Below, piece by piece: positions 9,006 to 17,474 of a DNA stretch of 64,000 bases. This DNA comes from Arthrobacter pullicola (GTDB lineage: Bacteria; Actinomycetota; Actinomycetes; Actinomycetales; Micrococcaceae). Location: the NCBI RefSeq assembly GCF_014836875.1, contig NZ_JACSQC010000004.1, positions 186,001 through 250,000 of the forward strand, written 5' to 3'. A program made the position numbers and the translations under genes. The notes under the pieces are model-generated. The model was not told where the DNA came from. It saw nothing but the letters and a program-made list of their open reading frames with translations, and ran no database searches. Position 1 is the first letter of the stretch, and every line of letters starts with the position of its first letter.

Positions 9006-9089
9006 CAGAGTTCGGCCGCGACCCAGCGTGCACGGAGTATCTGCGGTATCCGACTCGCCGGGACTGAGCCGACGCGGGAATGGGCAGGG

Positions 9090-9701
9090 TCAGCTGCTCA
9101 GGCCGAGGGCTTTGCCCACGCTGGCCTCATCACTGAGCAGCCCGAAGATGCACGCAGCGAGATCCCCGCGCGGAATCGAGCCGCCCAGCTTTCCAGCGTC
9201 GCTTGTCTCGAGGGCGCGCCAGCTGCCCGCCGGTTCCTTGTCCGTGAGGCCGGTGGGCCGGACAAGGGTCCAGTCCAGGCCGGAGCCCTGCACGGCACGT
9301 TCCTGCTCATTGTGATCCGCCAGCGGTTTGGCCAGGACGGTGCGCATGATCAGCCGGAGCGGACCAGGGAGCTGGGACGCCGAATCTCCAGCGCCCAGCG
9401 AGGACTGCACAACCAGTCTCCGCACCCCTGTTTCCTGCATCGCCTCAATGACGCTCCTGGTAACCGCAGTGCGTTGATGGGGGACTCCCTTGGCTCCGCC
9501 CACGGTGACAACGACGGCGTCAGCCCCGGCCACGGCGCCGGCAGCAACCGCAGGATCAGCGGCGTCGCCGGTGATAATCCGGACACCGTCCGGTGCACTT
9601 CCGCTGCGCGAGAGGGCCGTGACCTCATGGCCGGCGTCCCGTGCCAGACAGGCAAGCTGGGCCCCCGTGCCTTTGGATCCGCCGATAATCGTGATTTTCA
9701 C
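9090..9701 (-). CDS. NAD(P)-binding oxidoreductase (atypical SDR, NmrA/SDR_a5-like)
   Basis: A 203-residue Rossmann-fold protein. The N-terminal nucleotide motif is GGSKGTG (residues 7-13), followed by the acidic strand ends and the AVVVTVGGAKG and RRLVVQSSLGAG segments of atypical short-chain dehydrogenases. The catalytic Tyr-x3-Lys of classical SDRs is not present, so a redox sensor or flavin-reductase-like role is possible. The start is GTG 9701, preceded by AGGGGA at proper spacing; the frame extends further upstream without homology. It converges on the membrane-protein gene at 8193. Confidence 0.82.
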   Translation of the reverse strand: MKITIIGGSKGTGAQLACLARDAGHEVTALSRSGSAPDGVRIITGDAADPAVAAGAVAGADAVVVTVGGAKGVPHQRTAVTRSVIEAMQETGVRRLVVQSSLGAGDSASQLPGPLRLIMRTVLAKPLADHNEQERAVQGSGLDWTLVRPTGLTDKEPAGSWRALETSDAGKLGGSIPRGDLAACIFGLLSDEASVGKALGLSS

Positions 9702-9858
9702 GTATTCCCCTGCTTCGTGTGGCTGCTGATCCAAGCAGTTTATCGGGGACGCGAGCCGGGGGAGCAGGGGACGCCACTCGGCCACCGGCAGCAAACTGGC
9801 ATGGTGTGCGGACAAGAATAGAGCATCACCAGGGTGTACGCCAGACCACATCGCATAA

Positions 9859-9887
9859 TTGCATTTTACAGGTTGCAAACGTGTAAC
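9859..9887 (+). promoter_or_regulatory. candidate sigma-A promoter of the oligopeptide transporter
   Basis: TTGCAT at 9859-9864 and TGTAAC at 9882-9887 are separated by 17 bp. The small dyad TTGCA/TGCAA (9859-9878) overlaps the -35 and spacer and could bind a regulator. It leaves a leader of about 145 nt. The rest of the 337-bp gap 9702-10038 holds no gene. Confidence 0.4.
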
Positions 9888-10038
9888 AACCGTGTCCTGC
9901 TGTGAGCCAGGTTACGACCCAGTAGGGGTCAGAGGCTTACTCTTCTACTCATATGCGACGAGACACGCAGGAACTGCGCTGTCCGTCCTTCCGGTAATCC
10001 CGCCGGAGAGAAACCCGCACTAAGAATTAGGAGGCGGA

Positions 10039-11835
10039 ATGCGTTTCGGACGTATTTCCAAAGCAGTGGGAGTCGCAGCAGCAGCTGCGCTTGCACTGAG
10101 CGCCTGTGCTGCAAACCAGGGGACCACCGATAACGGGTCCACTGACAGCGAGAGCACCGGCGGATCAGTCCGCGTCGTGGAGGTTAACGCCTTTAGCTCG
10201 TTCAACAGCCAGACGGCGAACGGCAACGTGGATGTCAACGGCAAGATTGCGTACGCGACGCACTCCGGGTTCAACTACATCACTGACGAACTTGAAGTGG
10301 TGCCGCTGGAAGAATTCGGTTCCTATGAGAAGGTCTCCGATGACCCGCTGACGGTCAAGTACACCGTTAACGAAGGAGTTAACTGGTCCGACGGCGAACC
10401 CGTCGATGCTGATGACCTGATGCTGATGTGGGCCGTCAACTCAGGCCACTTCAACGACGCCACACTGGATGACGAGGGAGCGGTTGTCTCCGGCACCAGC
10501 TACTTCGACTACGCCGGCGATACGTCCGGCCTGGGCTTGACCGATGTTCCCGAGGTCGGCGACGACGGACGAAGCATCACCATGACGTACTCCGAGCCCT
10601 TCGCTGACTGGGAGGTCGCGTTCGGCCTGATGTCCGACGGCGGCGTGAACGTTCCCGCGCACGTGGTGGCCGAGAAGGCTGGCCTGGCCGACGGCGACGC
10701 CCTGATCAAGCTGATCCAGGACTCCCCGGCAGGAGATCCGGAGAACCCGGCTCCGGTCAATGAGGAACTGAAAGCAGTTTCAGACTTCTGGAACACCGGT
10801 TTCGACACCAAGTCCCTGCCGTCGGATCCGTCGCTGTACCTCTCGAACGGTCCGTTCATCGTCTCAGCCATTGATCCGGAAAACTCGATGACGCTGGTCC
10901 GCAATGAGGACTACAGCTGGGGCGCCGAGCCGAAGGTTGACGAAATCAACGTCCGCTACATCGGTGACTCCCCGGCCCAGGTGCAGGCCCTGAAGAACGG
11001 CGAAGTGGACATCATTGCTCCGCAGGCTTCAGCCGACACCGTGGCACAGCTGGAAGCCATCGACGGCGTGACCATCAACAGCGGCAACCAGCTTGCCTAT
11101 GATCACCTCGACCTGAACTTCTCGGGTGTCTTCGCCGAGCAGAACGTACGCGAAGCCTTCATGAAGACCGTTCCCCGCGACGCAATCGTTGACTCGATCG
11201 TCAAGAAGCTGAACCCGGATGCAGCCCCGCTGGATTCGCAGATCTTCCTCTCCGACCAGCCCGGCTATGAGGAATCCGCCAGCAACAACGGTTCCTCGGC
11301 CTACGGCGAGGTGGACATTGAAGGTGCTAAGGAACTGCTGGCCGGTGCCACCCCGGAAGTCCGGATCATGTACAACAAGGACAACCCCAACCGTGCGGAC
11401 GCCTACACGCTGATTGCCGAGTCTGCCTCCCAGGCCGGCTTCAAGGTCGTCGACGGCGGCCTGGGCGCTTCCGACTGGGGGTCAGCCCTGGGCGGCGGAA
11501 CCTACGACGCGTCGATCTTCGGCTGGATCAGCTCGGGTGTTGGCGTCAGCAGCGTTCCGCAGCTCTTCAAGACCGGTGCCGCCTCCAACTACAGCGGGTT
11601 CTCGAACCCCGAGGCTGACACTTTGATGGATCAGCTGATCGTTGAAACCGATGCGGAGAAGCAGCGCGAGCTGCAGACCCAGATTGACAAGCTGATTTGG
11701 GATTCCTCCTTCGGCCTGCCGCTCTTCCAGTCGCCGGGCGTTGACGCGCACAGCGACAGCATCAGCGGCATCAACTCCTACATGCCCAACCAGACCGGCG
11801 TCTGGTGGAACTTCTGGGAATGGGAAGTCAAGTAA
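10039..11835 (+). CDS. oligopeptide ABC transporter substrate-binding lipoprotein (SBP_bac_5)
   Basis: Extracellular lipid-anchored receptor that delivers peptides to the importer encoded downstream. The signal peptide runs to the lipobox LSAC with the modified cysteine at residue 23. The mature protein has the family-5 fold, with VKYTVNEGVNWSDGEPVDADD-type sequence near residue 115 and repeated substrate-lobe motifs up to residue 598, slightly longer than E. coli OppA. AGGAGG at 10029-10034 precedes ATG 10039. A terminator hairpin follows at 11868, so the receptor can be made in excess over the permeases. Confidence 0.93.
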   Translation: MRFGRISKAVGVAAAAALALSACAANQGTTDNGSTDSESTGGSVRVVEVNAFSSFNSQTANGNVDVNGKIAYATHSGFNYITDELEVVPLEEFGSYEKVSDDPLTVKYTVNEGVNWSDGEPVDADDLMLMWAVNSGHFNDATLDDEGAVVSGTSYFDYAGDTSGLGLTDVPEVGDDGRSITMTYSEPFADWEVAFGLMSDGGVNVPAHVVAEKAGLADGDALIKLIQDSPAGDPENPAPVNEELKAVSDFWNTGFDTKSLPSDPSLYLSNGPFIVSAIDPENSMTLVRNEDYSWGAEPKVDEINVRYIGDSPAQVQALKNGEVDIIAPQASADTVAQLEAIDGVTINSGNQLAYDHLDLNFSGVFAEQNVREAFMKTVPRDAIVDSIVKKLNPDAAPLDSQIFLSDQPGYEESASNNGSSAYGEVDIEGAKELLAGATPEVRIMYNKDNPNRADAYTLIAESASQAGFKVVDGGLGASDWGSALGGGTYDASIFGWISSGVGVSSVPQLFKTGAASNYSGFSNPEADTLMDQLIVETDAEKQRELQTQIDKLIWDSSFGLPLFQSPGVDAHSDSISGINSYMPNQTGVWWNFWEWEVK

Positions 11836-11867
11836 TCCCGGTGGCCTGAGCGCCATGCAGTAACCCG

Positions 11868-11902
11868 CAAGGCGCCGGGGCCTCCACGGCCCCGGCGCCT
11901 TG
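11868..11902 (+). terminator. GC-rich hairpin between the receptor and first permease gene
   Basis: A 14-bp perfect stem (11868-11881 with 11889-11902) and a T-rich tail. It lies inside the transporter cluster, so it probably acts as a partial terminator or an mRNA 3' protector for the receptor message. Confidence 0.75.
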
Positions 11903-11969
11903 CCTCTTTCCAAACTCCTGCTTCCCACGGCCCTCCCGCGCCTCCGGCAAGTGATTGGGAACTACCAAA

Positions 11970-11998
11970 TTCCCAGCCACTATGACCTGCACTACACT
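11970..11998 (+). promoter_or_regulatory. possible internal promoter before the first permease gene
   Basis: TACACT at 11993-11998 with TTCCCA 17 bp upstream. A dyad TGGGAA (11956-11961) / TTCCCA (11970-11975) overlaps the -35 part. Confidence 0.3.
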
Positions 11999-12050
11999 TC
12001 TGCGAGTGCCGGGAGAACCCCCGGACCGTACTAATGAGGCTGACAACTTT

Positions 12051-13592
12051 ATGGTTACCTACATCGTCCGGCGGCTTTTGACCGCCGTGCTAATCCTCTT
12101 CGGGGCTTCCTTCCTCGTCTACCTCCTGACAGCGGCGTCAGGGGATCCCCTGCATGATCTGCGTGAAAACCCTGCCCCTAACCGGGAAGAACTGATCCGC
12201 AGCCGCATCGAGCTCCTGAACCTGGATGTCCCGGCCCCACTGCGCTATTTCCACTGGCTCGGCGGCGCCGTGAAATGCCTGGCGCCCTTCGCGGCGACCT
12301 GTGACCTGGGCCAGAGCGTCCAGGGTGAAGCCGTAACCGACGCCCTCGGCCGAGCCATGGGCGCCACGATTCTTCTGGTCACCACCGCAACGGTTCTGGC
12401 CATCATCGTGGGCATCTCCCTGGGGATCATCACCGCCCTGCGCCAGTACAGCTCGCTGGACTACAGCGTGACCTTTATGGCCTTCCTGTTCTTCTCCCTG
12501 CCGATCTTCTGGCTGGCCGTCCTGCTCAAGGAATACGGTGCCATCGGCTTCAATGACTTCCTGGCCGACCCGACCATACCTATGTCCGTGGTCCTGGGAG
12601 TGGGATTGGCCAGCGGTCTGATCTGGGTTGTTTTTGCCGGCGGCTCGTGGCAGCGCCGCGGCGTCGCCTTCGCCGCAGGCTTCGCGGTTGCGGCCGTCAT
12701 TCTTTACCTGCTCGGACTAACCGGCTGGTTTACCGCCCCCAGTCTCGGGCCGGTGGTGATTGCCCTGACGGGCGTCGCCATCGCCTACGGTGTGACCCTG
12801 CTCAGTGCGGGGCTGAAGAACCGCAAGGCCCTGTATTCCGCCCTGATCACCGTGGCCATCGGGGTGATGGCCTACTATGCCGTCCAGCCGCTGCTGAACT
12901 CGGCTACCTGGACCATGATCCTGCTGCTGGCACTGGCGACGGTCGCCGTCGGCTGCCTGGTGGGCTACCTCATGGGTGGTTACGACCGCGGGCAGAGCAT
13001 GCGGGGCGCCGCCCTGACCGGACTGCTGGTCGGAGGCCTCATTGTCCTTGACCGGTTTATGTTCACCTGGCCTGCCTACATGGCCAACTCCCGGATCCGG
13101 GAAAGGCCCATCGCCACCGTGGGTGCATCCACTCCGGGGCTCGACGGCGATTTCTGGATCAGTGGACTGGACACGTTCACCCACCTCCTGCTGCCCACCA
13201 TCGCCCTCCTCCTGGCCTCCCTGGCCAGCTACAGCCGCTACTCGCGGGCATCGATGCTGGAAATCATGAACATGGACTACATCCGCACTGCCCGGGCAAA
13301 GGGGCTCTCAGAGCGCACCGTGGTGATGCGCCATGCTTTCCGCAACGCTTTGATTCCGCTGGCCACCATCGTTGCCTTTGACATCGGCGCGCTGATCGGC
13401 GGCGCCGTCATCACCGAGCAGGTCTTCGCCTTCAGCGGCATGGGACAGATGTTCGTCCAGGCACTGCAGCGGGTTGATCCCAACCCGATCATGGGCTTCT
13501 TCCTGGTGACCGGCATTCTGGCGCTGGTCTTCAACCTGGTGGCAGACCTTGTTTATACCGTCCTTGATCCGCGCGTAAGGGTGAAGTCATGA
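12051..13592 (+). CDS. oligopeptide ABC transporter permease, DppB/OppB type with membrane insertion
   Basis: Inner-membrane channel subunit of the importer. The N terminus (YIVRRLLTAVLILFGASFLV) and the C-terminal half with the EAA loop ARAKGLSERTVVMRHAFRNA are typical of the family. At 513 residues it is about 190 longer than usual: residues about 170-365 contain five to six extra hydrophobic helices between FFSLPIFWLAV and HLLLPTIALLL. I choose ATG 12051, where the conserved N terminus begins, with GAGG 12 nt upstream. The stop overlaps the next start (ATGA). Confidence 0.9.
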   Translation: MVTYIVRRLLTAVLILFGASFLVYLLTAASGDPLHDLRENPAPNREELIRSRIELLNLDVPAPLRYFHWLGGAVKCLAPFAATCDLGQSVQGEAVTDALGRAMGATILLVTTATVLAIIVGISLGIITALRQYSSLDYSVTFMAFLFFSLPIFWLAVLLKEYGAIGFNDFLADPTIPMSVVLGVGLASGLIWVVFAGGSWQRRGVAFAAGFAVAAVILYLLGLTGWFTAPSLGPVVIALTGVAIAYGVTLLSAGLKNRKALYSALITVAIGVMAYYAVQPLLNSATWTMILLLALATVAVGCLVGYLMGGYDRGQSMRGAALTGLLVGGLIVLDRFMFTWPAYMANSRIRERPIATVGASTPGLDGDFWISGLDTFTHLLLPTIALLLASLASYSRYSRASMLEIMNMDYIRTARAKGLSERTVVMRHAFRNALIPLATIVAFDIGALIGGAVITEQVFAFSGMGQMFVQALQRVDPNPIMGFFLVTGILALVFNLVADLVYTVLDPRVRVKS

Positions 13593-14605
13593 GCACGACG
13601 TTTTCCGCCGAAACCCCCTCCAATCCGCCCGGCACAGATCCTGAACTGCCCCAAGCCAAGGTTGTAGGACTGTCGCAGGGACAAATTGTCCGAAAGCGTT
13701 TCTTCGATAACACTGCGGCGATCATTTCGCTGGTGGTCTTTGCCTTGATCTGCGTCCTGGCGTTCACTTCCATTGGATTCGCTGGTATCCCCGGTTGGTG
13801 GAAGTACGACCACCGGCAATTCACCGAGCAGATCAATGGCGGTGCGCCGACCTTCGTGAACATCTTTAACTGGGGTGAGCACCCCTTCGGCCAGGACCGG
13901 ATTGGCCGGGACATGTTCGCCATGACCATGCGCGGGACGCAGCAGTCCATCATCGTGATGTTCTTGGTCGGCGCCATTGCCTGCGTGGTTGGTTCCGTGG
14001 TCGGAGCTGCCGCGGGCTACTTCCGGGGCTGGGTTGAAGCCGTGCTGATGCGCCTGACGGACGTCGTTATCATCATTCCGATCATCGTGATGGCCGCAGT
14101 CCTGGGCCAGATCGCCAACCGCCTGGTTGGGGAAGGGATCGGCGTTATCCTGCTGGGCATCTTCCTGGGTCTGGCGACCTGGACGTCGCTGGCCCGGCTG
14201 GTGCGCGGAGAGTTCCTCTCGCTGCGCGAACGGGAATTTGTCGACGCGGCCCGGATCGCCGGCGCTTCCAACAACCGGATCATCTTCAAGCACATCCTGC
14301 CCAATGCGGTGGGTGTGATCATCGTGAACACCACGCTGCTGATGTCAACGGCCATCCTGCTGGAGACCTCGCTCAGCTACATCGGGTTCGGTGTGCAGCC
14401 TCCGGACACCTCCCTGGGGCTGCTGGTCAGCCAGAATCAGGAAGCATTCCAGACCCGCCCGTGGCTGTTCTGGTGGCCCGGCCTGTTCATCGTGTCGATC
14501 TGCCTGTGCATCAACTTCATCGGTGACGGCCTGCGGGATGCTTTCGATCCGCGGCAGAAGAAGTTCAACGCCAAAAAGGTCAAGACGAAGACAGTAGGCA
14601 GCTAG
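13589..14605 (+). CDS. oligopeptide ABC transporter permease, DppC/OppC type
   Basis: Second channel subunit, 338 residues with six predicted helices. A cytoplasmic N-terminal tail of about 40 residues precedes the first helix (AAIISLVVFALICVLAF); the periplasmic loop contains HPFGQDRIGRDMF, a family hallmark; and the EAA loop reads AARIAGASNNRIIFKHILPN. It starts at ATG 13589, overlapping the preceding stop by 4 nt, so translation is probably coupled. The matching ATPases are encoded after an intervening minus-strand gene. Confidence 0.94.
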   Translation: MSTTFSAETPSNPPGTDPELPQAKVVGLSQGQIVRKRFFDNTAAIISLVVFALICVLAFTSIGFAGIPGWWKYDHRQFTEQINGGAPTFVNIFNWGEHPFGQDRIGRDMFAMTMRGTQQSIIVMFLVGAIACVVGSVVGAAAGYFRGWVEAVLMRLTDVVIIIPIIVMAAVLGQIANRLVGEGIGVILLGIFLGLATWTSLARLVRGEFLSLREREFVDAARIAGASNNRIIFKHILPNAVGVIIVNTTLLMSTAILLETSLSYIGFGVQPPDTSLGLLVSQNQEAFQTRPWLFWWPGLFIVSICLCINFIGDGLRDAFDPRQKKFNAKKVKTKTVGS

Positions 14606-14637
14606 TGGGAATGCTGCTGTCCCGGAGGGGGCTGGGC

Positions 14638-15267
14638 TTAGGCCAGTCCCGTCAGGGCGAAGAGCACAACAGTCAGGGCCGGCAAGCCCAGCAGCCAGCG
14701 CCAGTTGGCCGTGCTGCGGACCGTCGCAGCGTCCGTCTGGTCCGCGTCGATTCCACCGGCATTCACCAGGGCCTCCCAGCGGCTGCGGACCAGCCGGGCG
14801 GCCTGTCCGGAGTCGGTGTGGCTGAGGTCGCCGGGACGGATCGAGCCGCCGGCACCGTACGTGGTTCCCGGGAGGTTGCGGACATGTTCGGGCTTTCCCG
14901 CATGGGTGCCCCAGACGCCCGGCGCCGGAGCCGCCCAGGCGGTGTAGGAGCCGTGTGGTGTGATGAGCTTCAGAGCGAAGCGCGTGTCCACGTGGATCAG
15001 TGCGGTCCAGGGAACTTCGATGGTGCGGAACGGGTTCTGCAGGGCCACACCGTCGGTATCCACGCGTACGCACGGATACCAGAACAGCCAGCTGGCCACC
15101 GCCGGAATGAGCAGCAGGGGAGCCGTGGCCAGCAGCCCGGAAAACCCGGAGCTCAGGAACGCGGAAACCATGGCCGCCAGAGCCAGCAGCCCGGCAATTC
15201 CGGTGAACCACAGGGTGCTCCGGGGACGGAAAACGGCAGGCTCAGGCTTGCTCATCGGGATCGACAT
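14638..15267 (-). CDS. membrane-anchored PH-domain protein (bacterial PH, DUF3093-like)
   Basis: A 209-residue protein with two N-terminal hydrophobic helices (residues about 20-65, LWFTGIAGLLALAAMVSAFL and the next segment), then a PH-like domain: CVRVDTDGVALQNPFRTIEV and PWTALIHVDTRFALKL are typical strands. A third hydrophobic segment closes the chain. The function of this group is unknown. ATG 15267 and ATG 15255 are both possible. The gene lies antisense inside the peptide transporter cluster, between the permease and ATPase genes. Confidence 0.75.
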   Translation of the reverse strand: MSIPMSKPEPAVFRPRSTLWFTGIAGLLALAAMVSAFLSSGFSGLLATAPLLLIPAVASWLFWYPCVRVDTDGVALQNPFRTIEVPWTALIHVDTRFALKLITPHGSYTAWAAPAPGVWGTHAGKPEHVRNLPGTTYGAGGSIRPGDLSHTDSGQAARLVRSRWEALVNAGGIDADQTDAATVRSTANWRWLLGLPALTVVLFALTGLA

Positions 15268-15356
15268 ACCCCCATCGTTACAGCATTTCCAGGTACCTCT
15301 GTAATCGGCCCGATGACCCGGGACGCGCGCAGCCTGGATGGAAGGAAACCAAGGCC

Positions 15357-17189
15357 ATGACTGAAACCATTATGGGAAGTTCGGGCACTGCGAGCCGCCA
15401 GGACCGGCCCCCGGTCCTGGAAGTACGCGACCTGTCCGTTGACTTCGGGGTGGACAAGGAATGGGTTCCCGCCGCCGTCGGATTGAATTACCACGTCAAC
15501 GCCGGCGAAGTCCTGGCCATCGTGGGTGAATCCGGCTCCGGCAAGAGCGCCAGCTCCATGGCACTGCTGGGTCTGCTGCCCACGAACTCGCGGGTGACGG
15601 GCGAAGTGCTGCTGGACGGCAAGCCCCTGCTGGGCCTGTCTCCGCACAGACTCCGCCAGGTCCGGGGCAACGACGTCGCGGTGATCTTCCAGGAGCCGAT
15701 GACGGCGCTGAACCCCGTCTACACGGTGGGTTTCCAGATTATGGAGACGCTGCGGCTGCACAACGAAATCTCCCCGGACGAAGCGAAGCAGCGTGCACTG
15801 AAACTGCTGGCCATGGTGGAGCTGCCGGACCCTGAGAAAGCGTTCAAATCCTATCCGCACCAGCTTTCGGGCGGCCAGCGGCAGCGCGCCATGATCGCCC
15901 AGTCCCTGTCCTGTGATCCGAAGCTGCTGATCGCGGATGAGCCGACGACGGCCCTGGACGTGACCGTCCAGGCGGAAATCCTCGACCTGATGCGGAACCT
16001 GCGCACCAAGCTGAATTCGGCCATTGTCCTCATTACCCACGACATGGGCGTAGTGGCGGACCTTGCCGACCGGATCGCCGTGATGCGCCACGGTGTGATT
16101 GTGGAGACCGGGACGGCCAAGGAAATCTTCGCGAACCCGCAGCACCCGTACACCCGCGCGCTGCTGGACTCCGTGCCGCACCTGGGACAGGGAGCCGCGG
16201 GGGAGAATGTGGACGTGGTCGCCGCCCTGGCCGCAGCCACCAACGTTGAGCTGGAATCCGTGGACCAGCAGGAGCTGGCGCGCCGCGAGGACATTGTCCT
16301 CGCCGGCTTGGAATCAGCTTCGGCCACAGCCGGCGCACCCGCGGCCGAACCGGTCCTGGTGCTGGAAAACGTTGCCATTGAGTACCCCAAGCAGGGCCGG
16401 GTTGCGGCCTTCCGTGCCGTTGAGGGAGCGAATCTCTCGATCTTCCCCGGAGAGGTCATGGGCCTGGTGGGCGAGTCCGGCTCCGGCAAGACCACCATTG
16501 GCCGTGCGGCAGTCGGGCTGCTGCCCGTCGCTGAAGGCGAGCTGCGCGTGGTGGGCACGGACATCTCGGAGCTGAAGCCCAACTCCAAGGCGATGCACCA
16601 GCTCCGCCGGCAGGTGGGCATGGTCTTCCAGGACCCGTCCTCCTCCCTGAACCCGCGCCTGCCGATTGGTGAGAGCATCGGCGAGCCGATGTTCCTGGCC
16701 GGGGAGGCCAAGGGAGCCGCGCTGCAGCAGCGGATCGAAGAACTGCTGGACCAGGTGGAGCTTCCCCGTGCCTACCGGAACCGTTATCCGCATGAGCTCT
16801 CCGGCGGCCAAAAGCAGCGCGTGGGGATTGCCCGTGCCCTGTCCCTGAAGCCGAAGCTGATGGTGGCGGATGAACCGACGTCCGCCCTGGACGTTTCCGT
16901 GCAGGCCAAGGTGCTGGAGCTGTTCCAGAACCTGCAGCGGGAACTCGGTTTCGCCTGCCTCTTCGTCACACATGACCTGGCCGTAGTGGACGTGCTGGCT
17001 GACAACATCTGCGTAATGCGTCACGGCCGGATCGTGGAGCAGGGCACCCGGGACCAGATCCTGCGGAACCCGCGGGAGGAATACACGCAGCGCCTGATCG
17101 CCGCTGTGCCGCTCCCGGACCCGGACAAGCAGCGTGAGCGCCGGGAACTTCGGGCCAAGCTGAACGCAGGCTCCGGCGTCGTTTCCTAG
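15357..17189 (+). CDS. dual oligopeptide ABC transporter ATP-binding protein (DppD-DppF fusion type)
   Basis: Energises the importer. Two complete ATPase domains lie in one 610-residue chain: domain 1 about residues 20-285 with Walker A GESGSGKSA, signature LSGGQRQR and Walker B LLIADEPTTALD; domain 2 about residues 325-590 with GESGSGKTT, LSGGQKQR and [12 protein letters not shown]. Both end in oligopeptide-type C-terminal extensions (NPQHPYTRALLDSVP, NPREEYTQRLIAAVP). A linker of about 40 residues joins them. GAAGGAAA at 15341-15348 is the ribosome-binding site. Confidence 0.95.
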   Translation: MTETIMGSSGTASRQDRPPVLEVRDLSVDFGVDKEWVPAAVGLNYHVNAGEVLAIVGESGSGKSASSMALLGLLPTNSRVTGEVLLDGKPLLGLSPHRLRQVRGNDVAVIFQEPMTALNPVYTVGFQIMETLRLHNEISPDEAKQRALKLLAMVELPDPEKAFKSYPHQLSGGQRQRAMIAQSLSCDPKLLIADEPTTALDVTVQAEILDLMRNLRTKLNSAIVLITHDMGVVADLADRIAVMRHGVIVETGTAKEIFANPQHPYTRALLDSVPHLGQGAAGENVDVVAALAAATNVELESVDQQELARREDIVLAGLESASATAGAPAAEPVLVLENVAIEYPKQGRVAAFRAVEGANLSIFPGEVMGLVGESGSGKTTIGRAAVGLLPVAEGELRVVGTDISELKPNSKAMHQLRRQVGMVFQDPSSSLNPRLPIGESIGEPMFLAGEAKGAALQQRIEELLDQVELPRAYRNRYPHELSGGQKQRVGIARALSLKPKLMVADEPTSALDVSVQAKVLELFQNLQRELGFACLFVTHDLAVVDVLADNICVMRHGRIVEQGTRDQILRNPREEYTQRLIAAVPLPDPDKQRERRELRAKLNAGSGVVS

Positions 17190-17221
17190 GTCTCTGCGCT
17201 CCCGTTAGGCACTTGATCAGC

Positions 17222-17268
17222 GGAAGGCCCCTTTCCCGGCTATGGTCCAGGGAGGGGCCTTCCTGCTT
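17222..17268 (+). terminator. Rho-independent terminator of the peptide transporter cluster
   Basis: GGAAGGCCCCT at 17222-17232 pairs with AGGGGCCTTCC at 17253-17263; a short pyrimidine tail follows. Confidence 0.8.
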
Positions 17269-17317
17269 GCTGCGCCGGGGCAGCAGGGGCGCATTAGGGA
17301 ACCTTTGGCAAAACGAC

Positions 17318-17474
17318 TAGAATGGTACGGTGCCCGCTGACGGCGGCCTCTCGGCGATTTCTTACACGTGTGTTCCTACGCAGCATTTGTATAGAACTGC
17401 CGGACTATCCGGAATCGAACTCCGGACCACTGTGAATCATCCCGAACGCTTACCAATGAATTGAGTCTTCACGC
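17318..17474 (+). promoter_or_regulatory. typA promoter region and structured leader
   Basis: TAGAAT at 17318-17323 is a good -10 candidate, giving a leader of about 145 nt. Within it CCGGA-cta-TCCGG (17400-17412) and TCCGGA-n7-TCCGGA (17408-17426) share the middle arm, so the two hairpins exclude each other. No strong Shine-Dalgarno precedes ATG 17475. Confidence 0.4.

Noticed and set aside
17400-17430. tRNA-like T-arm on the minus strand in the typA leader (GTTCGATTC)
   Set aside because: The stem bases around it do not pair as in a T-arm and no anticodon or acceptor arm fits.
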